The position numbers and the translations under genes were made by a program. Positions 17,509-26,934 of a stretch of DNA of 64,000 nucleotides are shown here, piece after piece. This DNA comes from an uncultured Litoreibacter sp. (GTDB taxonomy: Bacteria > Pseudomonadota > Alphaproteobacteria > Rhodobacterales > Rhodobacteraceae). Below the pieces are notes generated by a model, which saw only the letters and a program-made list of their open reading frames with translations, was not told where the DNA came from and searched no databases. How positions within the stretch are numbered: position 1 is the stretch's first letter; every line of letters starts with the position of its first letter. The stretch spans positions 372,001 through 436,000 of the forward strand of contig CANNGL010000002.1 of the NCBI GenBank assembly GCA_947504205.1, read 5' to 3'.

Positions 17509-18303
17509 ATGCCTGAGCTTCAGTTAGATGACGTCACACTGCACTATCAGGAAGATGGTGATCCCGCGGGCGCCCCTGTTGTTTTCTCAAATTCGCTCGG
17601 AACGACCTTGCATCTCTGGGACAAGGTGATTGCACGCCTTCCTGCTGGGTTGCGCTTGATCAGGTATGACAAGCGCGGGCACGGACGCTCATCCACACCG
17701 CCCGCGCCCTACACGATGGGTGCTCTGATCCGCGACACAGAGCGGCTGATGGATCATCTGAATGTGACCGATGCGATGTTTGTCGGATGCTCTATTGGCG
17801 GGATGATCGCACAAGGCTTGGCGACAAAGCGGATGGACCTCATCCGGGCGGTCGTTTTGTCAAACACTGCCGCTAAAATAGGAACGACAGCCCTTTGGGA
17901 CGAGCGCATTGCGACTGTCGAAGCGGGCGGTGTGGAGTCGCTGGCTGACGCGGTCATGGAGCGGTGGTTCTCCAAGGCATTTCGCGCCTCATCAGAACTG
18001 GCGGAATGGCGCAAGATGCTGGTCGATACGCCAGATGCGGGCTATGCCGGGTGCTCTGCCGCAATTTCGGGAACAGACTTCTACACTCAAACAGCGGCAC
18101 TACGTCTGCCGGTTCTGGCTATCGCAGGCAGCGAAGATGGATCCACACCGCCTGACCTTGTTCGCGAAACCGCTGATCTCGTACCGGGCTCAAAATTTCA
18201 ACTGATCCGGCAAGCCGGCCACTTGCCCTGTGTCGAAAGACCCGATGAGTTTGTGGCCGCCTTAACCGAATTTCTTCGGGAGACCGGCCACGTCACGTCT
18301 TGA
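17509..18303 (+). CDS. 3-oxoadipate enol-lactonase-like alpha/beta hydrolase (PcaD type)
   Basis: A 264-residue alpha/beta hydrolase with nucleophile S95 in VGCSIGGM, acid in AGSEDGSTPP and histidine in QAGHLPC. The N-terminal FSNSLGTTLHLWD with RYDKRGHG is characteristic of PcaD, which opens 3-oxoadipate enol-lactone in the protocatechuate branch of aromatic degradation. No other pca gene is in the window, so a lactonase acting on another substrate remains possible. GCGGAG lies seven bases before the ATG. Confidence 0.82.
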   Translation: MPELQLDDVTLHYQEDGDPAGAPVVFSNSLGTTLHLWDKVIARLPAGLRLIRYDKRGHGRSSTPPAPYTMGALIRDTERLMDHLNVTDAMFVGCSIGGMIAQGLATKRMDLIRAVVLSNTAAKIGTTALWDERIATVEAGGVESLADAVMERWFSKAFRASSELAEWRKMLVDTPDAGYAGCSAAISGTDFYTQTAALRLPVLAIAGSEDGSTPPDLVRETADLVPGSKFQLIRQAGHLPCVERPDEFVAALTEFLRETGHVTS

Positions 18304-18336
18304 TCGCCTTTGCTGAGTAAGACAGGGTCTCAGGTT

Positions 18337-19563
18337 ATGAAACACAACCTGCCGCTGATCTTTATCCTGTTTACCGTGGTTCTGGACGCCATGGGCATTG
18401 GTCTGATCCTACCGGTAATGCCCGAACTTATCATGACGGTTCGGGGTGCGGATATTTCCCAAGCGGCGATCTGGGGCGGCATTCTCTCGATGAGTTTCGC
18501 AGTTATGCAATTCCTTTTCAGCCCGACCCTTGGCAACCTTTCTGATCGCTTTGGACGCAGACCCATCCTTCTGGTCTCGCTCGCCATCATGGCGCTGGAT
18601 TATCTGGTGATGGCTCTAGCAGGGACGATCTGGCTGTTGCTGGCGGGGCGTATCGTGGGCGGCATCACAGCAGCCACTCAGTCGACGGCAAGCGCCTATA
18701 TGGCCGATATTTCTGCACCAGAGAAAAAAGCCCAGAATTTTGGACTGATCTCAGCCATGTTTGGGGTCGGGTTTATATTGGGTCCGGTTGTAGGCGGTCT
18801 CCTTGCGGAGTTCGGCACGCGCGCGCCGTTTTTTGCCGCGGCAGCGCTTGCGGCCATCAACTTCGCCTTTGGTTGGTTTATCCTGCCAGAGACCGTGACC
18901 CCAGAAAAGCGGCGCCCCTTTCGCTGGACCCGCGCCAATCCGGCGGGAGGTCTGAAATATATCAGCGCCATCCCTGGGGTCGGGGCACTTCTGTTTGTCT
19001 TCTTCTTCTATCAAATCGCGAACATGGTCTATCCGGCGATCTGGGCGTTCTACACCGCTGCAGCCTTTGGCTGGTCTCCCGGTATGATAGGGGCATCGCT
19101 GGCAGTTTACGGGCTGGCGATGGCTGTCACACAAGGCTTGCTCATACGGTGGATCATTGATCGGTTTGGGGAGCGCAATACAGTGTGGTTTGGCTTGATC
19201 TACAACGTCATGACTCTTCCCCTGATCGCCTTTGTGACCAATGGCTGGGTATTGCTGGCGATGACGCCTTTGGCCGCGTTAGGGGCAGTCGTTGCGCCTG
19301 CCCTTCAGGGTGTGATGTCTCGCCGTGCAGCCGACAATCAGCAAGGCGAGCTGCAGGGCGTGCTATCGTCGATCAACGCAATCGGCATGATCGCAGCACC
19401 TGTTATTTTTACGTGGATATTCGCCAAGTTCACCGCGTCAGATGCGGAGGTTTTCGTTCCCGGCGCGGCGTTCCTGCTGGCCACGGTCTTCATGCTCATC
19501 GCTTGGGTGATCTACGCCACCAGCGTCAAGAACGCGCGTCCCAAACCTGCAAATGCGCCATGA
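18337..19563 (+). CDS. MFS transporter of the TCR/Tet type
   Basis: A 408-residue, 12-helix major-facilitator protein. The N-terminus (MKHNLPLIFILFTVVLDAMGIGLILPVMP) and motif A (NLSDRFGRRP) closely follow TetA-class drug/H+ antiporters. I chose the ATG at 18337 over the upstream TTG at 18310 because it gives the TetA-like N-terminus. Tetracycline or other drug export is possible, but chromosomal Tet-like proteins without a neighbouring TetR often have unrelated substrates. The 3' end overlaps the convergent EEP gene by 38 bases. Confidence 0.88.
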   Translation: MKHNLPLIFILFTVVLDAMGIGLILPVMPELIMTVRGADISQAAIWGGILSMSFAVMQFLFSPTLGNLSDRFGRRPILLVSLAIMALDYLVMALAGTIWLLLAGRIVGGITAATQSTASAYMADISAPEKKAQNFGLISAMFGVGFILGPVVGGLLAEFGTRAPFFAAAALAAINFAFGWFILPETVTPEKRRPFRWTRANPAGGLKYISAIPGVGALLFVFFFYQIANMVYPAIWAFYTAAAFGWSPGMIGASLAVYGLAMAVTQGLLIRWIIDRFGERNTVWFGLIYNVMTLPLIAFVTNGWVLLAMTPLAALGAVVAPALQGVMSRRAADNQQGELQGVLSSINAIGMIAAPVIFTWIFAKFTASDAEVFVPGAAFLLATVFMLIAWVIYATSVKNARPKPANAP

Positions 19564-20734
19564 TCTGACCATGGTCAGAGGCGAGCTTGTTATAAGGCGC
19601 TTCGGCATGTGATCCGTCTGTCAGGTGATCATTGAAAACCGAGAAATACTCCATCTCGCCTATCTGGTCATCGCCCTCGATAAAGTGGCGCGAGAGATAA
19701 ATCTGATCTATCGACTCGTAGACGCCACCAAATGCAGCGGTATAGACCATGTCCCGCAAGCTTTTCTGAACAAAGAGTTTTTCGCACGAATGCAGCATCA
19801 CAGCTTCGACGGCCTCCTTGATCTGCACCGCCTCTTCCTTGCTGTACCGGTCATTCGCGCTTTGTGCATCGTGCCTGCGCATCCATGCATAGTTCTTGAA
19901 CGGCCGCTCACCCGAAATGATCTCGGAACTCACGGCATTTTCGCCATCGTTGAAATCGCCCATCACCATGACAGGGTTGCCGCGTTCAATTTCAGCGACG
20001 ATCTCGCGGCGTAAAATCCATGCTTCTGCCATCCGCCTTAAAGCCGCTTTCAGTGACCCCATGGCACGGCCAACGGGATCGTAGTTCGTCAAATCAACTT
20101 CTGGCGGCAAACCACCGTCGGCCTGTCGCGGAAACTCCCCGAGTTTTGACTTCAAATGACAGTTGAACAAGGTGATCACGCGCCCGCCGACTGGCACGCG
20201 CACCTTCAGAATGGGTCGCGACAGTCTATTGAGACGGAAAACACCCCCATCACCTGACGCTCCGCCATCGCCCATCATGCCGAATGGGATCTCCAGAACC
20301 GGAGAAACCTCCTGAATGACCTCGGGTTCCCCGACAAATCCAAAGCGTGACACAACGGCGACGCCCGGACGGCGCTGGCCGGGTCCGCTGTCATTGGCGT
20401 TCGGCGCAAAAGCCAGCGCTGCATCGCGATAGCCTTCGGTCTTCAATTTTCGGAAGATCGCCTTTTTCGCGTAGTGTTTGTTGCGCCCGGGGATTGCCGC
20501 GTCGTTCAGGCTTTGCGCTCTTCGATCAGCCTCATCAACTACGGCCTGTAGGGCAGTCGCTTCGAAGATTTCCTGAAAGCCCACTACGTCGGCATCAAGC
20601 GTTAACAGCTGATCCGCCAACCAGTCCTCTTTCCAAGCGTATTCCTCTGGCGTGTACTTCTCGAATTTGTAGTATTCCTGATCCGCTCCGATCAGGTTTT
20701 TGACATTGAAACTTGCGAATGTGGCCCGGGTCAT
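19526..20734 (-). CDS. Endonuclease/exonuclease/phosphatase-family hydrolase
   Basis: A 402-residue EEP-superfamily phosphoesterase. Recognisable catalytic motifs are FNVKNL, the metal glutamate in GFQEIFE, FNCHLKS, VMGDFND (the D-x-N pair) and the C-terminal SDHGQI. There is no signal peptide, so it should act in the cytoplasm. It is the last gene of a coupled minus-strand operon; its start overlaps the dehydratase stop (ATGA). The superfamily includes nucleases and lipid or nucleotide phosphatases, and the substrate cannot be told. Confidence 0.88.
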   Translation of the reverse strand: MTRATFASFNVKNLIGADQEYYKFEKYTPEEYAWKEDWLADQLLTLDADVVGFQEIFEATALQAVVDEADRRAQSLNDAAIPGRNKHYAKKAIFRKLKTEGYRDAALAFAPNANDSGPGQRRPGVAVVSRFGFVGEPEVIQEVSPVLEIPFGMMGDGGASGDGGVFRLNRLSRPILKVRVPVGGRVITLFNCHLKSKLGEFPRQADGGLPPEVDLTNYDPVGRAMGSLKAALRRMAEAWILRREIVAEIERGNPVMVMGDFNDGENAVSSEIISGERPFKNYAWMRRHDAQSANDRYSKEEAVQIKEAVEAVMLHSCEKLFVQKSLRDMVYTAAFGGVYESIDQIYLSRHFIEGDDQIGEMEYFSVFNDHLTDGSHAEAPYNKLASDHGQIMAHLQVWDARS

Positions 20735-21714
20735 ATCTCGCCTCCAAACTTGTCTAACGCCATCTTGAAGACGTCCGCGTCCACATTGCCACCTGAGGCC
20801 ACCGCGATCACGGTGTCACCGTCGATTTCTTCCCCGTGAAATAGCGCAGCGGCCAGTGCAACAGCTCCCCCGGGCTCTAGCACCAGCTTTAGGCGCGCAA
20901 AGGCGTGAACCATGGCGCGCAAGGCTTCTTCTTCGGTCACGACGATTCCGGGGCCGCAGAGACGTTGCATGATCGGGAATGTAATGTCGCCGGGAGAGTT
21001 CGTGATAATCGCATCGCAAAGCGACCCTGTAGTCTTCTCATTCGCGCGCTTCTCTCCGGCGGCAAGCGAGCGTGTGACATCGTCAAAATGCTCGGGTTCG
21101 ACGGGATGTACGCGCAGGCCGGGCGCTTCCGCTTCCAAGGCAAGACTGATGCCAGATGTCAGCCCACCTCCGCCGCAACAGACCAATACATCGGCCGTTG
21201 AAATTCCCAAGTCTGCCGCCTGTTCTGCAATCTCAAGCCCACAAGTCCCCTGCCCGGCGATTACTTGCGGCTCGTCATAAGGCTTGATCAGTGTCAGACC
21301 GCGTTCTTCAGACAGAGTCTTACCAATTGCCTCGCGATCTTCCCCACCCGGACGATCGTACAAAACCACCTCCGCCCCCAAGGCTCGGGTGTTCTCGATC
21401 TTCATCTCGGGGGCATCGGCAGGCATGACAATCACGGCAGGCGCACCATGTTGGCGGGCCGCCAGCGCGACCCCTTGCGCGTGATTGCCGCTTGAGAATG
21501 CGATAACGCCAGTCTTCAAGGCGTTGTCCGTCAAAGAAGATACCGCCGACCAGCCGCCGCGAAACTTAAACGACCCCGTGTGCTGCAGGCATTCGGGTTT
21601 GACGTGGACAGCACGGCCTGCGATCTCATCAAGAAAAGGCGAGTTGAGAAGCGGCGTCCGCCGAACTTGCCCCGCTGCCCTTTTTGCGGAAGCCCTAATC
21701 GTGTCGATATTCAC
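20731..21714 (-). CDS. PLP-dependent threonine/serine dehydratase-like enzyme
   Basis: A 327-residue fold-type II PLP enzyme. The PLP lysine is in SFKFRGG, the substrate loop is SSGNHAQG and the phosphate-binding glycine loop is CCGGGGLTSG. There is no ACT domain, as in catabolic threonine dehydratases and serine racemases. I prefer the GTG at 21714, which overlaps the hydrolase stop as GTGA with GGGAGA upstream, over an ATG at 21732 that adds six residues. Its operon position suggests a role on a specific amino- or hydroxy-acid rather than isoleucine synthesis. Confidence 0.88.
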   Translation of the reverse strand: MNIDTIRASAKRAAGQVRRTPLLNSPFLDEIAGRAVHVKPECLQHTGSFKFRGGWSAVSSLTDNALKTGVIAFSSGNHAQGVALAARQHGAPAVIVMPADAPEMKIENTRALGAEVVLYDRPGGEDREAIGKTLSEERGLTLIKPYDEPQVIAGQGTCGLEIAEQAADLGISTADVLVCCGGGGLTSGISLALEAEAPGLRVHPVEPEHFDDVTRSLAAGEKRANEKTTGSLCDAIITNSPGDITFPIMQRLCGPGIVVTEEEALRAMVHAFARLKLVLEPGGAVALAAALFHGEEIDGDTVIAVASGGNVDADVFKMALDKFGGEI

Positions 21715-22529
21715 TGCATCTCTCCCAGCCAAGTCCGTATCGTCAGCACGCTTTCCGGTTCATCCAAAAACGGGACATGCCCGCGGCCCGGTACATTCGC
21801 AAACAACATGTCAGGTCGGCGCCTGACCATTTCTGCTGCGGTCTGCTCAGTAATGATGTCAGAATTTGCACCCCGGATCAGAGCCAGTGGCAAACCCGAC
21901 AAAGCATCGAAGAAAGGCCACAGATCAGGGTTCAGATTTTCCGCGCGCTCCAGCACGCCTTCCCTGAGTTTCGGATCGTAGTTGATGTTCAATCCGCCCT
22001 CATCTTCAATATAGTGCTTCTCGGCTTCAGCGCGCCAGCGCTCTGCCGGCACATCCTCGAACCCGGACATGAGCTTCGCGCGCTGGGTTGTCGCCTCCTC
22101 CATACTCGAAAATGTGGGCTTTCGGCCCAGATAGCTTTTTATTGCGTCTAGTCCGGGCGCGGCGACTTCGGGCCCAATGTCGTTCAGGCAAACCCCAAGC
22201 AAGCGATCTTTCACCGTTGCCGCCAATCCCATCGCGATGATCCCACCACGCGAAGTGCCAATGATTGCAGCTTCGTCGATCCCCAGATGGTCGAGCAGCG
22301 CAACGGCATCTTGACCCTCCTGCGGCAGCGTATAACTGCCGGGATCAGCCCAATCAGACTTGCCGCGCCCGCGATAATCCAGTCGGATCAGGCGCACATC
22401 GTTCAAATGAGGTGCAATGTAATCGAAATCAGTGCCGTTTCGCGTCAATCCAGCAAGGCAAAGCACCGGTATCCCCTGCCCGTCATCGGTATAGTGAAGT
22501 CTGATCCCATCGGATGTGTTGAAATACAT
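21711..22529 (-). CDS. Alpha/beta hydrolase
   Basis: A 272-residue alpha/beta-hydrolase. The oxyanion strand reads LCLAGLTRNGTDF, the nucleophile elbow is GTSRGG, and the acid and histidine lie in RGANSDI and GRGHVPF. Such proteins include esterases, haloalkane dehalogenase relatives and lactonases. The start overlaps the haloacid dehalogenase stop by one base (TAATG), so the two proteins are made together. Function is not further resolvable. Confidence 0.88.
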   Translation of the reverse strand: MYFNTSDGIRLHYTDDGQGIPVLCLAGLTRNGTDFDYIAPHLNDVRLIRLDYRGRGKSDWADPGSYTLPQEGQDAVALLDHLGIDEAAIIGTSRGGIIAMGLAATVKDRLLGVCLNDIGPEVAAPGLDAIKSYLGRKPTFSSMEEATTQRAKLMSGFEDVPAERWRAEAEKHYIEDEGGLNINYDPKLREGVLERAENLNPDLWPFFDALSGLPLALIRGANSDIITEQTAAEMVRRRPDMLFANVPGRGHVPFLDEPESVLTIRTWLGEMQ

Positions 22530-23215
22530 TAAAGTCCCTCGGCGAGATTGGGGATGGTAGTCAGGTCAGACAAGATATGAGCGGGTTTCGATGGCAATCG
22601 ATCAACCGGCTCACCAGCGCGGTTGACCCATGCCGTTACAAAACCAAAACCCGCCGCCGCCGCGGCGTCCCATCCGTTGGAAGAGACAAACAACACCTCG
22701 GACCGGTCGCAATCGAAGCGCTTGCAAACCAGTTCGTAGACCGATCCATGGGGCTTGAAGACGCCGACATCCTCGACGCTCAGAACATCATCCAAAACAC
22801 CGCCTATGGCCGCGCTATCGACGGCCCCGCTCAACATCTCGGGGGATCCATTGGACAAAATCGCTGTATTCATATTGTTTTGCTTCAGGGTCGCAAGCAT
22901 TGCCGGAACCTCAGGATAGGCGGATAACTCCCAATAAAGCTGAAGCAGTCGCTCGCGCAGTTCAGGACTTTCCAGACCTGATGCCTCCATCGCCCAATCG
23001 AGCCCGTTTTGAGTGACTTCCCAGAAATCGGTATGATCGCCGATCACGGCCCGCAACCAAGTGTATTGCAACTGCTTTAGTCGCCAGTCATTCGCGAGCT
23101 TTTGCCAAACGCGCGCCAGGTCTTCGTTACCAGGTTCTTCTGCGGCCTCTCGGGCGGCGGCGGCAACATCAAACAAGGTGCCATAAGCGTCGAATATACA
23201 GGTTGTGATTGGCAT
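22529..23215 (-). CDS. (S)-2-haloacid dehalogenase type II (HAD superfamily)
   Basis: A 228-residue HAD-fold enzyme. The nucleophile motif is FDAYGTLFD (D8), then LSNGSPEM, the lysine in FKPHGSVYEL and FVSSNGWDAAAA, all specific to the L-2-haloacid dehalogenase subclass. It would hydrolyse short 2-halo acids to D-2-hydroxy acids, a useful activity in seawater. The start at 23215 has AAAGGGGG upstream. It leads a four-gene coupled operon with a hydrolase, a PLP dehydratase and an EEP hydrolase. Confidence 0.9.
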   Translation of the reverse strand: MPITTCIFDAYGTLFDVAAAAREAAEEPGNEDLARVWQKLANDWRLKQLQYTWLRAVIGDHTDFWEVTQNGLDWAMEASGLESPELRERLLQLYWELSAYPEVPAMLATLKQNNMNTAILSNGSPEMLSGAVDSAAIGGVLDDVLSVEDVGVFKPHGSVYELVCKRFDCDRSEVLFVSSNGWDAAAAAGFGFVTAWVNRAGEPVDRLPSKPAHILSDLTTIPNLAEGL

Positions 23216-23299
23216 GGTGCGACCCCCTTTGGCGCACCTTTGCACAGGCTCAATTGAGCGAAAAGCCCAGGCCTCTCAAAGTGCGAAAATTCCCTTGGA

Positions 23300-24082
23300 T
23301 TAGAGGTAGCGCGCAATCATCGCATAGCCGCCAGCGAAATGAGCGCCCATGGTGAACAAGTACGCTCCCGACGCGACAATGCCTTGCGACAATGTCAGCC
23401 GCTTCGTCGGGATTGAGACACCGGACGCGAAGAACAATGTCTGGGCGCTCATAATGGCAAATACCGTCAGCAGTACCGACTGCATTGCGACGGCGGCGGC
23501 GGCAAGAGCCGCACTCATCGCGAGGGTGACAAATGTGGTGCTTTTAGGAGCGAATGTATCGGTGATGACGCGCATGCACCGCCCGCCATCAAGTGGCCAG
23601 AACGGCAACAGGTTGAAGAAATTCAATGCACCGGTGGTGATCGCAAAAACCCACAGGAACTCCTCCAGAAGCGGTGATACCATCAGAGCAACATCCATGG
23701 CAGCCAAGGCAAGCACCATCGGCACAAGACAAATGGCCGGGCCCATGATCGAAATGAAGAAGTCATCGAGCTGTGTTTCAGGTGGTGTATCAGATATGGC
23801 GACGCCACCCATCAACGGTATCAGTCTGAACCGCGCATCCTGATGGCCCGCAATTCGAAACGCGACCACATGACCAAATTCGTGGATCATAACGGATAAA
23901 ACGATTGCAAAACCGAACAATGGACCGAAGAACCACGCGGCTGCGGCAAAGGAAAGGACACCGAGGCCGAGGCCTTCGATGTCCTTTCCAACAATCGTCA
24001 CACTATTATGGCCGACTAGACCACCCCTAAGGGTGAAATACATCAACACACCGATAAACACACATCCCGTTAAAACCAGCAT
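23300..24082 (-). CDS. Site-2-type (M50 family) membrane metalloprotease
   Basis: A 260-residue polytopic membrane protein with about six hydrophobic segments. The zinc motif HEFGH is at residues 67-71 and the third zinc ligand lies in PLDGGR (D165), the two hallmarks of M50 intramembrane proteases. No PDZ or CBS domain is present, so it belongs to the small group of unknown substrate rather than RseP. The gene stands alone on the minus strand. The conserved zinc site argues for an active enzyme. Confidence 0.85.
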   Translation of the reverse strand: MLVLTGCVFIGVLMYFTLRGGLVGHNSVTIVGKDIEGLGLGVLSFAAAAWFFGPLFGFAIVLSVMIHEFGHVVAFRIAGHQDARFRLIPLMGGVAISDTPPETQLDDFFISIMGPAICLVPMVLALAAMDVALMVSPLLEEFLWVFAITTGALNFFNLLPFWPLDGGRCMRVITDTFAPKSTTFVTLAMSAALAAAAVAMQSVLLTVFAIMSAQTLFFASGVSIPTKRLTLSQGIVASGAYLFTMGAHFAGGYAMIARYL

Positions 24083-24217
24083 CGGCCTTACCTCTACACA
24101 CAGGGCAGTATGTGATGGGCAAACCGGGCCAAATCTTGGCCGAGGTGAGGAGTTATGAAGTCGTTTGGATAACGCACGTCTTGTGCGGGCGCTTCGGCTT
24201 CAGAAAACAGGCTTTGC

Positions 24218-25006
24218 TTAGAGATTGTCCGACTGCGGCATACCCAAAACGTGATAGCCGCCATCCACCCGAATAATCTCGCCGGTGGTGCATGCGCCTG
24301 CGTCCGAGGCGAGATAGACCGCCGTGCCACCCACAGCTTCCAGGGTCGCGTTCGCGCGCATTGGGGCGTTCTGGTCGGTGTGTTTGAAGGTTTTGCGGGC
24401 CCCGCCGATGGCGGCACCAGCCAGCGTCTTCATCGGACCGGGTGAGATCGCGTTGACACGGATGCCGTCTGGACCAAGGTCGTTTGCCAGATACCGTACT
24501 GATGCTTCCAAGGCGGCCTTGGCCACCCCCATGACATTGTAGAACGGCGTCACTTTGTTCGAGCCTTGATATGTCATCGTCAAAAGCGTGCCGCCGTCAG
24601 GCATCAACTCCGCAGCGCGTTTGGCCACGTCGATAAAGGAATAACAGCTGATCGAGAGCGAATTTTTGAAGTTGTCGCGGGTGGTGTTGATAAAGCGCCC
24701 GGTGAGTTCGTTCTTGTCGGAATAGGCGATGGCATGAACAACGAAGTCGATGGAGCCCCATTTGTCTTTCAATGCAGCAAAACACGCGTCCATTGAGGCA
24801 TCATCGGTGACATCCACATCTACCATGAAGTCAGAGCCCAGCGACTGCGCCAATGGCTCTACGCGCTTGCCGAAAGCATCGCCCTGATAGGAAAAGGCTA
24901 ACTCTGCCCCTGCCTCAGACATGGCCTTGGCGATCCCCCACGCGATCGAGCGTTCATTGGCGACGCCCATGATCAGCCCGCGTTTGCCCTGCATTGGTCC
25001 TGCCAT
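24218..25006 (-). CDS. fabI: Enoyl-[acyl-carrier-protein] reductase (NADH)
   Basis: FabI performs the last reduction in each fatty-acid elongation cycle. The 262-residue SDR-type protein has the divergent cofactor loop GVANERSIAWGIA and the FabI catalytic set Y-x6-K (YNVMGVAK). It lies six bases after fabB in the fabA-fabB-fabI operon. Its start has only weak Shine-Dalgarno bases inside the end of fabB, suggesting coupling. FabI is the triclosan target class. Confidence 0.96.
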   Translation of the reverse strand: MAGPMQGKRGLIMGVANERSIAWGIAKAMSEAGAELAFSYQGDAFGKRVEPLAQSLGSDFMVDVDVTDDASMDACFAALKDKWGSIDFVVHAIAYSDKNELTGRFINTTRDNFKNSLSISCYSFIDVAKRAAELMPDGGTLLTMTYQGSNKVTPFYNVMGVAKAALEASVRYLANDLGPDGIRVNAISPGPMKTLAGAAIGGARKTFKHTDQNAPMRANATLEAVGGTAVYLASDAGACTTGEIIRVDGGYHVLGMPQSDNL

Positions 25007-25012
25007 AGTATC

Positions 25013-26242
25013 TTACTCGCTATATTTGCTCAAAAGCATGGAGCCATTTGTGCCGCCAAATCCGAAGGAATTGGTCATGACAGTATCAAGCCCTGCATTT
25101 GCCACCATCTCAGTGGCGATTTCTTTGGGATCAAGCGCCGGATCAAGGGTTTCCACATTGATCGATGGGGCGATAAAATCATGCTCGAGCATCAACAAGC
25201 AGTAGACTGCCTCCTGAGCACCGGCAGCGCCCTGAGAATGTCCGGTCATCGATTTGGTTGAGCTCACGGGCGGTTGGTCCTGTCCTTCAAACGTACGGCG
25301 CACCGCCTCCATTTCAGGCCCGTCGCCGGCGGGGGTCGATGTACCATGCGCGTTGATGTAGCTGACGCTTCGTCCTTCGGGCAGCGTATCCATGGCGATC
25401 CGCATTGCGCGTTCTGCCCCTTCACCTGAAGGTGCAACCATATCGGCCCCGTCCGAGGTGGCCGCAAACCCAGTTACCTCGGCGTAGATTTTCGCGCCAC
25501 GGGCCTTGGCGCGCTCCAATTCCTCCAAAACGACAATGCCACCGCCACCAGCAATCACGAAACCGTCGCGATCTGCGTCAAAAGCCCGCGAAGCCCGTTC
25601 CGGCGTATCGTTATACTTCGACGACATCGCTCCCATGGCATCGAACAGACAGCTGAGCGTCCAATCCAGCTCTTCTCCTCCACCCGCGAACATGACGTCT
25701 TGTTTTCCCATCATGATCTGCTCGGACGCAGCACCGATGCAATGCAGCGACGTCGAGCAGGCAGAGGTAATGGAATAGTTGATGCCTTTGATCTTGAACG
25801 CCGTCGACAGGTTTGCGGAAATGGTGGATGACATGGTCTTCGGCACAGCAAAAGGGCCGATCCGCTTGGTTGCGCCGGTGGCAAGGACCGATTGGTGTGC
25901 CGCAAACATGGCCGATGTGGACGGACCGCCGGATCCGGCGATGAGACCAGTGCGCGGGTTGACGACGTCGTCCTCTCCCAGCCCTGCATCTGCAATGGCC
26001 TGTGTCATGGCGATATAGGCGTAAGCCGCACCCGGCCCCATGAAACGCAAGGTGCGTTTGTCGACCTGCTCCTTTACATCAAGATTGACCGTTCCAGCAA
26101 TTTGACTGCGAAATCCGTGTTCAGCCATCTCCGGGCTATGCTCGATGCCAGACTTGCCCGCCTTCAACGACGCAGTGACTTCTTCCGCAGTGTTCCCGAT
26201 GGGTGAAACGATCCCCAACCCTGTGACGACGACGCGACGCAT
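25013..26242 (-). CDS. fabB: 3-oxoacyl-ACP synthase I
   Basis: FabB elongates unsaturated and saturated acyl-ACPs. The 409-residue thiolase-fold protein has the Cys-His-His triad: C162 in SACSTS, a histidine in NAHGTSTP and one in [11 protein letters not shown]. Following FabA directly, it forms the anaerobic-type unsaturated fatty-acid branch point. The start at 26242 follows GGAGAG. Confidence 0.96.
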   Translation of the reverse strand: MRRVVVTGLGIVSPIGNTAEEVTASLKAGKSGIEHSPEMAEHGFRSQIAGTVNLDVKEQVDKRTLRFMGPGAAYAYIAMTQAIADAGLGEDDVVNPRTGLIAGSGGPSTSAMFAAHQSVLATGATKRIGPFAVPKTMSSTISANLSTAFKIKGINYSITSACSTSLHCIGAASEQIMMGKQDVMFAGGGEELDWTLSCLFDAMGAMSSKYNDTPERASRAFDADRDGFVIAGGGGIVVLEELERAKARGAKIYAEVTGFAATSDGADMVAPSGEGAERAMRIAMDTLPEGRSVSYINAHGTSTPAGDGPEMEAVRRTFEGQDQPPVSSTKSMTGHSQGAAGAQEAVYCLLMLEHDFIAPSINVETLDPALDPKEIATEMVANAGLDTVMTNSFGFGGTNGSMLLSKYSE

Positions 26243-26264
26243 GGGCGCTCTCCTTATTGTCAGA

Positions 26265-26774
26265 TCAGCTCTCGGAAAGAGCGACCTTCATATCCTTGAC
26301 CTGATAGATCACTTCACCATCGGCTTCGACGCGCCCATCTGCAACACCCATCGTCAGGCGCCGCGTCTGAATGGCTTTCGTGAAATCCACATAATAGGTC
26401 AGCATCTTGCGATCCGGCCGCACCATACCCATCAACTTCACTTCGCCAACGCCCAATGCGTATCCACGCCCTTGCCAACCCCTCCAACCGAGATTGAAGC
26501 CAGTCAGTTGCCACAGACCGTCCAGACCAAGGCAGCCGGGCATGATGGGGTTGCCCGGGAAGTGACATTCGAAGAACCAGAGATCCGGTTTTATGTCGAA
26601 CTCGGCGACAACATGGCCTTTGCCGTGCTCGCCGCGGTCATCAGAGATATCCGTGATCCGATCCATCATGAGCATCGGCGGTTCCGGCAACTGCGCATTG
26701 CCGGGGCCAAATAGCTCCCCACGGGCGCATTTCAGCAATCCCTCTTTGTCGAAACTTGTGGGATAGTCTGCCAT
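26265..26774 (-). CDS. fabA: 3-hydroxydecanoyl-ACP dehydratase/isomerase
   Basis: FabA dehydrates 3-hydroxydecanoyl-ACP and isomerises the product to cis-3-decenoyl-ACP, starting unsaturated fatty acid synthesis. The 169-residue hotdog-fold protein has catalytic H71 in [11 protein letters not shown] and D85 in LGLDGLWQ. It is the first gene of fabA-fabB-fabI and is divergent from irr, an arrangement seen repeatedly in Rhodobacteraceae that may tie membrane synthesis to iron status. Confidence 0.96.
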   Translation of the reverse strand: MADYPTSFDKEGLLKCARGELFGPGNAQLPEPPMLMMDRITDISDDRGEHGKGHVVAEFDIKPDLWFFECHFPGNPIMPGCLGLDGLWQLTGFNLGWRGWQGRGYALGVGEVKLMGMVRPDRKMLTYYVDFTKAIQTRRLTMGVADGRVEADGEVIYQVKDMKVALSES

Positions 26775-26934
26775 ACTGCCCGGTCCCTATTTTTAACGTA
26801 TCGTGTTTCTTTTCGGTCTAGCAGAGGGAAAAGAGGACACGCAAGACCGGCGAGATCGGCTATCTGGCCGAAATCATTTGAAATCTGCCCATTCTGCCCT
26901 TTATATTAAGGCAGTAATATTGGAAATCACCTTA

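Noticed and set aside
18310-18336. TTG start for the Tet-type MFS gene
   Set aside because: The ATG at 18337 gives the family's normal N-terminus; the TTG extension has no match.
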